DNA of 64,000 bases from Streptomyces guryensis (GTDB taxonomy: Bacteria; Actinomycetota; Actinomycetes; Streptomycetales; Streptomycetaceae), in NCBI RefSeq assembly GCF_021261325.1, contig NZ_JAJSBI010000006.1, forward strand, positions 186,001-250,000, written 5' to 3'. Each line of letters begins with the position of its first letter. Positions within the stretch are counted from its first letter, which is position 1. The notes under the pieces are model-generated. The model worked only from the letters and a program-made list of their open reading frames with translations, ran no database searches and was not told the DNA's origin. Positions 50,431 to 58,003 of this stretch are shown here, piece by piece. The translations under genes and the position numbers were made by a program.

Positions 50431-52107
50431 TCATGTGCCAAGCCGCTCAGACAAACGCGCCATCCGTTCGTCCCAGGGAAGCTCCCAGAGCGCCTGGTGA
50501 TGCCGCCGCCTGGCCAGAACAGCGGGATGCTGTGCGCTGTCCGACGGGAGGGCCTGGCGGAGGTCCACCACATGCGGGAATCCGGCGAGGTCCGGGGACT
50601 CAGGTGTGAGTTGCTTCCGTGACGGTCTGACCTGTGGCATCAGGTCCTTCGCCAATGACTGCACCGCCTCATAGTCATCACGGTCCTCACCGACGATCTG
50701 CTGCGCCAGCGCGAAGGCGATCGGGGCCCGTTGGGCGGGGTCGTCGTCCAGTTCCTCGATGAGAACGACCGCGTCGTGCGTGCGTCCTTGGGCCCGTACG
50801 GCAGCCATCTCCTGCGCGAGCGCCGGGGTCATGCCTTCGGCCCAGATGATGATGGTTTCCGCGAGGGTGACCAGATGAGTGACCGTCTCGAACCAGCTGT
50901 CGTTGGAGAGGTAGAGCTGGGCCTGGGCCAGGGGTTCTCCGTGGAATCGCCAGGAGTCGAGTTCCAGCCCCGCCGATTGCGAGGTGGCCACCTGCACGAT
51001 GGGGACCTCGCGTCCCAGCTCTCGTACCACGTGGTCGCCGCGGCGCTGATAGGTGAACGTCTGAACCTGGTGGAAGCCACGTCCACCCGTGTCATCCGAC
51101 CCCGGCTGACGGACCGTCCACTCCAACAGACCGAAGTTGCGCAGAAGCAGCGCGAAGGGCTGTCCACAACAGCACCAGCGCTTCACTTCGCCCACCGACC
51201 TCCTGTGCCGGTGCTGCGCGGCGCGGACGAGTTCCTTCGCCTGATGGCGCTCGCGTCTCCTGTCCCAGCGGTTCGCGGCAGGCCTCGTCAGCGACTCCGC
51301 GGTGAGGTTCGCCGCGCGGCTCGGGAGTTCGACGGCGCGAAGGATGCGGCGCGCGTACGCCCCCCGGGCGAAGTACTCGGTGTCGAGCTCCTCGGCCACG
51401 GTGGCGTCGACAGCCAAGCCGTTCCACTGCGCTGTCGCACCGGCGAACCTGTCGTCGGCCGCCGCGTCCTCCCCCAACAGCAGGTGGACCAGGCCGATGT
51501 GGAAGTGCGCCTGCGCGAGCCGCCAGCGCAGAATCACGTCCCCGCTGCCCGACCAGCGGTGGAGGAGTGTGCGCCACGGCTCGGCCTGCTGCCTGATACC
51601 CCGGTCTCCGTCGGCCACCGGGGCCGTGGCGGTGAGGAAGGCTCCATGGGCGACCGCTCGGCACGCCGCTCGCTGGATCGCCAGGTGAGCCTGTGGGGCG
51701 ACCTGGTCCGCCGCCCGGTTCAGGACCGCGACGGCACGGGCCGGGCCGTCGTCGTGCGATGCCAGTGTCACGGCCACGTCGGCCAGAGCCACGAGCGCGG
51801 GCACCGCCACATCGGCATCGTCATGACCGGCGTACAACTCGGCGATCCACTCAAGGACGGCAAGGCCGTCACCGGTTCGCTCCAGTTCGGCAAACCGCCG
51901 CACCAGCAGGAACAGGAACTCTGCGCCCTCCTGCGGGGAACCACCGGCCCGGGGAAACACGAAGTCCACGAGATACCGGCGGACGGTGCGCTGTGCCGCC
52001 CTCTCGTCGGGGACGCGTGCCAGTGCCTCGTCCCAGCGCGCGATCACGGCCTCGATGCCTTCACGGACCTGTTCCCATGAGGCATCGCTCGGATCTTCCA
52101 TGGCCAC
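50431..52107 (-). CDS. unrecognised two-domain protein (helical repeats + possible Rossmann-like domain)
   Basis: A 558-residue cytoplasmic protein of no family I recognise. Residues 1-330 are nearly all helix with repeated hydrophobic heptads (AVAVLNRAADQVAPQAHLAI, WRLAQAHFHIGLVHLLLGED), suggesting TPR-like repeats. A WCCCGQ cluster sits near 310. The C-terminal half alternates strands and helices: VVRELGREVPIVQVA, ETIIIWAEGMTPALAQEMAA, DAVVLIEELDDDP. This resembles a Rossmann, TIR or SLOG sensor, though without a clear catalytic motif. GTG 52107 has GGAGG seven bases upstream. No signal peptide. A defence or stress-sensing role would be speculation. Confidence 0.6.
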   Translation of the reverse strand: MAMEDPSDASWEQVREGIEAVIARWDEALARVPDERAAQRTVRRYLVDFVFPRAGGSPQEGAEFLFLLVRRFAELERTGDGLAVLEWIAELYAGHDDADVAVPALVALADVAVTLASHDDGPARAVAVLNRAADQVAPQAHLAIQRAACRAVAHGAFLTATAPVADGDRGIRQQAEPWRTLLHRWSGSGDVILRWRLAQAHFHIGLVHLLLGEDAAADDRFAGATAQWNGLAVDATVAEELDTEYFARGAYARRILRAVELPSRAANLTAESLTRPAANRWDRRRERHQAKELVRAAQHRHRRSVGEVKRWCCCGQPFALLLRNFGLLEWTVRQPGSDDTGGRGFHQVQTFTYQRRGDHVVRELGREVPIVQVATSQSAGLELDSWRFHGEPLAQAQLYLSNDSWFETVTHLVTLAETIIIWAEGMTPALAQEMAAVRAQGRTHDAVVLIEELDDDPAQRAPIAFALAQQIVGEDRDDYEAVQSLAKDLMPQVRPSRKQLTPESPDLAGFPHVVDLRQALPSDSAQHPAVLARRRHHQALWELPWDERMARLSERLGT

Positions 52108-52277
52108 TGGACAACCTCCGGCCGCTGATCCCTCTGACGACAACCGAGCTCGGACAGCATCAGTAAGTGTGCATGAACTCCGCTGTCCGACAGGAGGGTT
52201 GAGGCCTGGCGTGTGCAGGGCGGAGATATCGAACTCGGCCGGTGATCCTGCCGTCCTCGTGGACCGTGAACCATGCC

Positions 52278-52314
52278 GGTTGCTCCGTCCGCCGAGAGGG
52301 CGGGCGGAGCAACC
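52278..52314 (-). terminator. 16-bp hairpin after the GHSYGG hydrolase gene
   Basis: GGTTGCTCCGTCCGCC (52278-52293) pairs with 52299-52314 over a five-base GAGAG loop with one G-T wobble. It starts 21 bases after the hydrolase stop on the minus strand and is the strongest terminator in the region. Confidence 0.8.
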
Positions 52315-52335
52315 GCGTGCATTGGCGGAGAAGCC

Positions 52336-53190
52336 TCAGCGCGTGGCTCGTGCCGCCTTCTCTATGACATCTGCGACGAGGCCGGGATGTGAGACGGCCA
52401 CCGAGTGGGAAGCGGCGACTTCGGTGGTGTGGGCGTGGGCACGCCGGGCCATGAAGCGTTGTACGGCGGCGGGGATGTTGAGGTCCTGGGTGGTGACGAT
52501 GTCCCAGGTGGGCTTGGACTGCCAGGCGGAGGCGGTGGCCTTCTCCTCCAACGCGGCCTGCGCGATGGGTCGTTGGGCGGCGGCCAGCAGGGCGGCCTGG
52601 TTCGCCGGGACATCGGCGGCGAACTGGTGACGGAACTTGTCCTGCTTGATGTAGAGGTCGGTTCCGGTGGTGCCGTCGGCATTGGTGTAGGGAACGGGGT
52701 CGAGGGCGCCCGGGAGAGTGGAGCCCGGGTACTTGTTCGTCAGACCGAGGGCGTTCTCACCGGGGCCCGGGAGGAAGGCCGCGACGTAGACCAGGGCCTT
52801 GACCTGGGGGTCGCCGGTGGCGGCCTGGCTGATGACGGAGCCGCCGTAGGAGTGCCCGACAAGGACCTCGGGGCCCTTGATGTGGTCGAGGACCGTGCGC
52901 AGGGCGGCGGCGTCGCTGTGCGGACCGCGCAGCGGGTTGGCTGCCGCGACCACCGAGTAGCCGTCGGCGTGCAGCCTCTCGATCACACCGCCCCAGCTGG
53001 AGCCGTCGGCGAAGGCGCCGTGTTCCAGGACGATGGTCGGCCTGGCCCGCCGGTCCGCCGCCTCCGGCCGTGACGCGCCGTTCGCGGTGACGGCGAACGT
53101 ACCGACCGCGACACCCGCCATGGCCGTCACCGCGGCAGCCATGACGAACCGCCGTCCGCGCACACGCTTCGTACCCTTCTCGCTCTTCAC
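52336..53190 (-). CDS. secreted alpha/beta hydrolase (GHSYGG type)
   Basis: A 284-residue exported hydrolase. A basic start and hydrophobic core (RRFVMAAAVTAMAGVAVGTF) form a signal peptide or anchor ending near residue 40. The catalytic domain shows HGAFADGSSW, the nucleophile elbow VGHSYGGSVIS, and the late histidine in ASHSVAVSHPG. This is the esterase-like branch close to plant methylketone/salicylate esterases and bacterial hydroxynitrile-lyase-fold enzymes. GTG 53190 overlaps the Ohr stop (GTGA), so both are translated together. Confidence 0.82.
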   Translation of the reverse strand: MKSEKGTKRVRGRRFVMAAAVTAMAGVAVGTFAVTANGASRPEAADRRARPTIVLEHGAFADGSSWGGVIERLHADGYSVVAAANPLRGPHSDAAALRTVLDHIKGPEVLVGHSYGGSVISQAATGDPQVKALVYVAAFLPGPGENALGLTNKYPGSTLPGALDPVPYTNADGTTGTDLYIKQDKFRHQFAADVPANQAALLAAAQRPIAQAALEEKATASAWQSKPTWDIVTTQDLNIPAAVQRFMARRAHAHTTEVAASHSVAVSHPGLVADVIEKAARATR

Positions 53191-53633
53191 CGAAGTTCCC
53201 CCTTCCCGGAGGCCGTGGCCACGTTGATCGTGACGGGGATGTTGTCGCGGGTGGCCTTGGAGTACGGGCAGATCTGGTGGGCGGCCTCGGCGAGTTCCCG
53301 GGCGGTGTCCTCGTCGACGCCGCCGAGCGTGGGGTTGAGCGTGGCGGACAGGGTGAACTCACCGTCGTCGCCGTGCGTGAGCGTGATCTCGGAGGTGATG
53401 GCGGTGCTGGTGAGCGTGATCCTGCGGGTGGCGGCGGCACGGCGCAGCGCGCCGAGGAAGCAGGCCGCCCATCCGGCGGCGAGGAGTTGTTCCGGGTTGG
53501 TGGCGTTGCCTGCGCCGCCGAGTTCCTTGGGGATGGCGAGGTTGTGGTCCAGGAGGCCGTCCTGCGAGCGGACGGTGCCGCCGTTGCGGCCCTCACCGGT
53601 GACGTCGACGACGGCTGTGTAGCTGACTGCCAT
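53187..53633 (-). CDS. ohr: organic hydroperoxide resistance protein Ohr
   Basis: A 148-residue OsmC/Ohr-fold peroxidase that reduces organic hydroperoxides. The peroxidatic cysteine is in LAAGWAACFLGAL (near residue 56) and the resolving cysteine in AAHQICPYSKATRDN (near 122), with the conserved arginine and glutamate context of Ohr rather than OsmC. ATG 53633 is the start. The stop overlaps the downstream hydrolase start by four bases. The MarR-type repressor OhrR that usually adjoins ohr is not adjacent here. Confidence 0.92.
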   Translation of the reverse strand: MAVSYTAVVDVTGEGRNGGTVRSQDGLLDHNLAIPKELGGAGNATNPEQLLAAGWAACFLGALRRAAATRRITLTSTAITSEITLTHGDDGEFTLSATLNPTLGGVDEDTARELAEAAHQICPYSKATRDNIPVTINVATASGKGELR

Positions 53634-53713
53634 GACAGGTTCCCCATCTTGGGTCGGGATGTGTCGGGAAGTGGTGGGAAGGTTGCTTGAGACGTCTGAT
53701 GCCGGGGCGTCGA

Positions 53714-55291
53714 TCAGTGCCGGCGCGGTGGTACGCAGTGGAAGCTGTCCGTGTCGGCTGGGGCGCCCTGGCCGTTGTAGTGGGAGATCAGGGGGTAGCG
53801 GCACAGGTCGCGGGTGAGTGTCTGGCCGGAGGCGTTGGTGAGGGACGCGGTGAGTGTCCCGGGTGCCTTGCCCTGCTCGACCCACTTGGTCAGAGCGGCG
53901 AGGTCGTCCACCGTGCCCTTGAGCGCGCAATGGGCCGTACCCGGAGCGAGGAAGAGACGGTAGAAGTCGTCGACCCGGTGTGAGCCGCCCAGTTTCCGCA
54001 CGACGCGTTCGCGGTAGTCCACAGTGCCCTGAGTGGGGATCAGCTGGTCGGCCTGACCGTGGTAGGTGAGGAGCTTGCCTCCGGCGTCACGGAAGGCGGA
54101 CAGGTCCGGGTCATCCGTGCCGATGAGCTTGTCGTACTCGTCCTGGGACTGCCTGAACACCTGCGTGAACTGGTCGTACGTCAGCTTCGAGGTGTCGAAG
54201 GAGGGCTGCTTCTTCACCCAGGACGCGACCCAGGCGGCTGGTACGGAGAACGGGGCGTCGCCCGCGAGATACGTGAAGTCGGCGCCGACCGGCAGGCCGT
54301 ACCACAGCCTCTGGCCCGACGCGGTCCGCGGGCCGTCCCAGATCTTGCGCACCACGGCCGCATCGGCCGCCGTGACGGTCTCCTCCTTGCCGGCGCAGAC
54401 GACCTTGGTGCCGATCAGGTGGCGGGGATCGTAGTCGCACCGCTCGGGGTCGGAGACCAGTCCGTCCTTGATGCCGTCGAGATTGTCGCAGGCGTTGAGG
54501 GCAGCCTGGTTGAAGGCGTTGAACTCGCAGCTGCTCGGGCGGGTCTTCGTCTCGTTCATCACCACCTGCGGCCACAGTGTGGCGACCTCGAACTCGTCCC
54601 AGTTGACGGCGGGGGCGTCGGCGAGGATGCCGTCGAAGTCGTCGGGGTGTCGCTGGGCCTCCATGTAGCCCTGGCGTCCGCCGGTGGAGCAGCCGTTCCA
54701 GTAGGAGTAGGCCGCGGCCTTGCCGTAGACCTCGTCGACGACCTGCTTGCCGACGAGCGCCATCTCGTGCTGGGAGCGGTCTGCGAAGTTCTTCAGCAGC
54801 GCGGTGTCGACCCGCCCCTCGCTGTTCAGCGCCCAGCCGGTGTCCAGGACGTCGCCCACGCCCGCATCGGTGGTGGCGGCGGCGTAGCCGTTCTTGACCG
54901 CCGTACCCAGGCCGACGCCGTTGTCCCCGGCCGCGTAGGCACTGCCGCCGAGCGCCTGGAAACGGCCGTTCCACGCCTGCTCGGGCAGCCATGTCCGCAC
55001 GTTGGCGTGGTCGCCGTCGCCGGGATGGGTGAGGGTGACGGTCACCTCGCAGTAGGCCGGTACGCCGGAGACCGAACCGCCCAGAATGCCGGTCCCGTTC
55101 ACGGTGCCGCCCGCCTGGCGGGTCGTCGTCACGGACTCCACCGCGGTACCGGCCGGGGCCTGCACGGAGACGGTCGAGCAGTTGAAGGGGGCGGCGGAGG
55201 TGTCTCGGCCGGCCGCGGAGGCGCCGGCCGGCAGGCACATGGTCGCCGCCAGCGGCACTCCTGCCGCGAACAAGGCCAGAAGTCGTCTCAT
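53714..55291 (-). CDS. secreted tannase/feruloyl-esterase-family hydrolase
   Basis: A 525-residue exported esterase of the tannase family. The signal peptide is RRLLALFAAGVPLAATMC with processing near GASAA. The nucleophile serine is in YWNGCSTGGRQGYMEAQ, the acid aspartate and histidine follow in LLTYHGQADQLIP and LAPGTAHCAL, and paired cysteines next to Ser and His form the characteristic disulfide of this family. It hydrolyses phenolic esters such as feruloyl or galloyl esters from plant material. ATG 55291 is used; the TTG at 55312 has no better site. A 71-residue protein gene lies 24 bases upstream on the same strand. Confidence 0.86.
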   Translation of the reverse strand: MRRLLALFAAGVPLAATMCLPAGASAAGRDTSAAPFNCSTVSVQAPAGTAVESVTTTRQAGGTVNGTGILGGSVSGVPAYCEVTVTLTHPGDGDHANVRTWLPEQAWNGRFQALGGSAYAAGDNGVGLGTAVKNGYAAATTDAGVGDVLDTGWALNSEGRVDTALLKNFADRSQHEMALVGKQVVDEVYGKAAAYSYWNGCSTGGRQGYMEAQRHPDDFDGILADAPAVNWDEFEVATLWPQVVMNETKTRPSSCEFNAFNQAALNACDNLDGIKDGLVSDPERCDYDPRHLIGTKVVCAGKEETVTAADAAVVRKIWDGPRTASGQRLWYGLPVGADFTYLAGDAPFSVPAAWVASWVKKQPSFDTSKLTYDQFTQVFRQSQDEYDKLIGTDDPDLSAFRDAGGKLLTYHGQADQLIPTQGTVDYRERVVRKLGGSHRVDDFYRLFLAPGTAHCALKGTVDDLAALTKWVEQGKAPGTLTASLTNASGQTLTRDLCRYPLISHYNGQGAPADTDSFHCVPPRRH

Positions 55292-55315
55292 TGGTTTTCG
55301 CTCCGAGTTCAATTC

Positions 55316-55531
55316 CTACAGCCCCAGGTCCAGGGCCAGGCACGAGTAGTACTTCCAGGAGCCCGCGGGGTCGTACGAGGCCGTCGCCCCGCCGCTGCGG
55401 TCGGCTTCCACCTCTTCGGTCATCTCCTCGAAACGGATGCGCTCGGGAAGGCTGCCGTACCGGGCGCGCCGTACTGCCGAGGCGGGGTCCGTCGTGGATT
55501 CCTTGCTCATGGCCGCACTCCACTTCTTCAT
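55316..55531 (-). CDS. 71-residue acidic protein upstream of tannase
   Basis: A small protein of no recognised family: MKKWSAAMSKESTTDPASAV at the start, then RARYGSLPERIRFEEMTEEV and GSWKYYSCLALDL at the end. Acidic in the middle, one cysteine, no signal peptide or membrane helix. ATG 55531 has AAGAGGT just upstream; ATG 55510 is the alternative. It lies 24 bases before the tannase gene, so the two may form an operon driven from the divergent region at 55563-55655. Confidence 0.6.
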   Translation of the reverse strand: MKKWSAAMSKESTTDPASAVRRARYGSLPERIRFEEMTEEVEADRSGGATASYDPAGSWKYYSCLALDLGL

Positions 55532-55562
55532 CAGTACCTCTTCGTCGGCCACCACCGGCCGC

Positions 55563-55655
55563 GTAACCACTCTGACAGGTGACGTCCACCCCCACAAGTC
55601 TCGTCACTCTTCAAATCGGTTACTCATATCTCCTCGTAACCCCTTTGACAGGTGA
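55563..55655. promoter_or_regulatory. duplicated 20-bp element in a divergent control region
   Basis: GTAACCACTCTGACAGGTGA (55563-55582) recurs as GTAACCCCTTTGACAGGTGA (55636-55655), 18 of 20 identical and 73 bases apart. A GGTTAC reverse half site lies between them (55617-55622). The second copy holds a perfect TTGACA (55645-55650) that can serve the downstream plus-strand hydrolase; the first has CTGACA. A regulator binding both copies could control the divergent small-protein/tannase unit and the TAT hydrolase. Confidence 0.65.
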
Positions 55656-55735
55656 TGCTCGCTGTGCCAGAGTCACCCTGCCGTGGAACTCGTCGCGGTC
55701 GCACGGAACTTGCCCCGCTGAACGGAAGGCTTCAG

Positions 55736-56767
55736 ATGATCAACAGGCGTACCTTCAACACGGCCATGGGCCTGGGCACGGGAGCAGCCGCCGTCTCACT
55801 GGCCGGCCTGCAGGGAGTTTCGAGCGCCACCCCGGCCTCCTCGACCGCACCGGGCACTCACACCGCCTTCCCCCCGCTGAAACAGGTCAAGGCCGGTCTG
55901 CTGAACGTCGGTTACGCCGAACTGGGCCCCGCCCACGGCCCGGCGGTCATCTGCCTGCACGGCTGGCCGTACGACATCCACAGCTACGTCGACGTCGCTC
56001 CCCTGCTGGCGGCCGAGGGCTACCGCGTGATCGTCCCCTACCTCCGCGGTCACGGCACGACGCGCTTCCTGTCCTCCCGCACCTTCCGCAACGGGCAGCA
56101 GTCGGCGATCGCGCTGGACATCATCGCGCTGATGGACGCTCTGAAGATCCACAAAGCGGTGATCGCCGGCTTCGACTGGGGCTCACGGACCGGCGACATC
56201 CTCGCGGCGCTGTGGCCCGAGCGCGTCAAGGCCCTGGTATCGGTGAGCGGTTACCTCATCACCGACCGCAAGGCCCAGCTCGAACCGCTCCCGGCGGCCG
56301 CGGAGCACACCTGGTGGTACCAGTTCTACTTCGCCACCGAACGCGGCAAGAAGGCCATGGAGGACCACGACCACCGCCTCCAGTTGACCCGGCTCGTCTG
56401 GGATCTCGTCTCCCCGACCTGGGACTTCGACGACGCCACCTTCGCGCGCACCGCCGCCGCCTTCGACAACCCCGACTACGCCGCCGTCGTCATCCACAAC
56501 TACCGCTGGCGGCTCGGCGTCGCCGACGGTGAAAGCCGCTACGACCGCTACGAGGAGAACCTGGCCACGGCACCGCCCATCGCGGTGCCGGCCATCACCC
56601 TCGACCCCGAGAAGGACCCCTTCACCCTGCCCGGCGACGGGTCCGTGTACCGCGACAAGTTCACCGGCAAGTACGACCACCGGACGCTGACCGGCATCGG
56701 CCACAACCTGCCGCAGGAGGCGCCGGCGGCCTTCGCCAAGGCCGTCGTCGACGCTGACCGCCTCTGA
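55736..56767 (+). CDS. TAT-exported epoxide-hydrolase-like alpha/beta hydrolase
   Basis: A 343-residue hydrolase. The N-terminus NRRTFNTAMGLGTGAAAVSL is a twin-arginine-type signal (R-R-T-F then a hydrophobic core), cleaved near SSATPA. The catalytic domain carries the oxyanion motif LHGWPYDIHSY and the nucleophile block AGFDWGSRTGD, where the central residue is aspartate, as in epoxide hydrolases and haloalkane dehalogenases, and the late histidine TGIGHNLPQE. Haloalkane dehalogenase or epoxide hydrolase activity is plausible; substrate unknown. ATG 55736 starts the signal. Confidence 0.82.
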   Translation: MINRRTFNTAMGLGTGAAAVSLAGLQGVSSATPASSTAPGTHTAFPPLKQVKAGLLNVGYAELGPAHGPAVICLHGWPYDIHSYVDVAPLLAAEGYRVIVPYLRGHGTTRFLSSRTFRNGQQSAIALDIIALMDALKIHKAVIAGFDWGSRTGDILAALWPERVKALVSVSGYLITDRKAQLEPLPAAAEHTWWYQFYFATERGKKAMEDHDHRLQLTRLVWDLVSPTWDFDDATFARTAAAFDNPDYAAVVIHNYRWRLGVADGESRYDRYEENLATAPPIAVPAITLDPEKDPFTLPGDGSVYRDKFTGKYDHRTLTGIGHNLPQEAPAAFAKAVVDADRL

Positions 56768-56776
56768 CGGAGGAGG

Positions 56777-57226
56777 TCAGCGCACCGCACGCCCTGAACC
56801 TGAAAGGGAATACGACACCGCGCGCTCCTGCTTGTGGCGGCGGATCCGCCCCTTCGCGACAAGTGATTCGAGGGCGTTGCGCACGACCTGCGGAGTGGGC
56901 GCGCGGTCCGGGTGCCGCTGCACCAGCTCGTCGCGTAGGACTCTCGCCGACCTCGGCTGGTCGTGGGTGCCGAGAAGTTCGACCAGGAGCTCTCTGAGCT
57001 GCTCGGGCCGGGATGGGGGCTGGTGCCGAGGCGGGGGCTCGGGAGAAGGATTCGTCTCCTCGTACCGTTCGGCGAGCTTAAGGATGTCCATGAGGAGGGC
57101 TTCCTCCTGCTTCAACATCTTGGCCTTCTCGGCCAGTTCGTTCTGTCGGCGGCGGTTCTCCGCGAGATCCGACACGGCTTGTTCGACGTATCGCGCTCGG
57201 AGTGAGGCGGTTGATCGACTACTCAC
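56777..57226 (-). CDS. coiled-coil plus winged-helix DNA-binding protein
   Basis: A 149-residue protein. An N-terminal coiled coil (about 8-60: VEQAVSDLAENRRRQNELAE, KMLKQEEALLMDILKLAERY) is joined by a proline-rich linker (PSPEPPPRHQPPSRP) to a C-terminal winged helix (about 80-140: VLRDELVQRHPDRAPTPQVV, then ALESLVAKGRIRRHKQERAV). It is probably a dimeric regulator or nucleoid-associated factor. GTG 57226 is selected; it lies 17 bases after the CGNR stop on the same strand, suggesting one transcript. The open frame to 57382 overlaps the CGNR gene. Confidence 0.68.
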   Translation of the reverse strand: MSSRSTASLRARYVEQAVSDLAENRRRQNELAEKAKMLKQEEALLMDILKLAERYEETNPSPEPPPRHQPPSRPEQLRELLVELLGTHDQPRSARVLRDELVQRHPDRAPTPQVVRNALESLVAKGRIRRHKQERAVSYSLSGSGRAVR

Positions 57227-57243
57227 GACCCCACTCCCCCACG

Positions 57244-57792
57244 TCAGCTCTTCGCGCTGTGCTGACGTGCCCGGTAAGCGGCGGCCTTGACCCTGTTCCC
57301 GCAGGTCCGCATGGCGCACCACTCCCGTCGATGGCCTCGTGAACGGTCGAGGTAGACCTGGGTGCACTCGGGACGGGAACACTCGCGCAACAGCGCCGCC
57401 TCGTCACCACCGATGATTTCGACGGCCTCGCGGGCGAGGGCGGCGAGCCCCTGGACAGCCGTGCCGGTACGGGTCGCACCGTCGGCGCCGAGCCGCACAG
57501 TGACCGGGAGACCCGAAGCCTGCAGGTTCACTTCGGCGACCGCCTCGGCGGGCAACGGCCGCCGGTCGATCCGGGCCGCGACCAGGGAGTAGATCGCCTC
57601 GCGCAGCTCCACGGCGATGGAGAGGTCGGCCTCGCCGGCCCCGGGCGCCAGATCGAGCATCCCGGACTCCAGGAACCAGGCGTCCAGCAGCTCGGGGGAG
57701 GCGAGCTTCTCCCTCGGCTCGCCGTTGCGTCGCGCACGCAAGGTGCCGACGAAGTCCAAAGGGAGCGTCCCGCAGGGAAAAGCATGTTTCAC
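57244..57792 (-). CDS. CGNR zinc-finger / ABATE-domain regulator
   Basis: A 182-residue protein of the ABATE plus CGNR architecture. The N-terminal ABATE domain (about 5-125) carries GTLPLDFVGTL and VELREAIYSLVAARI. The C-terminal zinc finger (about 140-175) has cysteines in ECSRPECTQVYLDRSRG and WCAMRTCGNRVKAAAYR, the CGNR motif itself. These proteins are putative stress or ligand-responsive transcription factors in actinobacteria. The GTG start at 57792 is six bases after a -10 hexamer, so the message is probably leaderless. Confidence 0.85.
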   Translation of the reverse strand: MKHAFPCGTLPLDFVGTLRARRNGEPREKLASPELLDAWFLESGMLDLAPGAGEADLSIAVELREAIYSLVAARIDRRPLPAEAVAEVNLQASGLPVTVRLGADGATRTGTAVQGLAALAREAVEIIGGDEAALLRECSRPECTQVYLDRSRGHRREWCAMRTCGNRVKAAAYRARQHSAKS

Positions 57793-57798
57793 GTAACC

Positions 57799-57827
57799 AT
57801 ACTGGCGGGTGACTCATGGATGTGCAA
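57799..57827 (-). promoter_or_regulatory. leaderless promoter of the CGNR gene
   Basis: On the minus strand TTGCAC (57822-57827), a 17-base spacer and CAGTAT (57799-57804). Only six bases separate the -10 from the GTG start codon, so transcription should begin at or next to it. Confidence 0.5.
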
Positions 57828-58003
57828 CAGGCGCGGTGATCGAGGGAGACCCAGTTCCTGCCGCCAAGAGCTGACCGGCACCAGTCGTACAGCTGCGGCA
57901 CACCTGATTTTCACCTGAATGCGACCCGATCCCAGGCATCCCGAGCGGTGTCGTCGCCCTCTTGAACGTCGTACGGCTGACGCGCGTTTGGGAAGGTTCG
58001 TCC

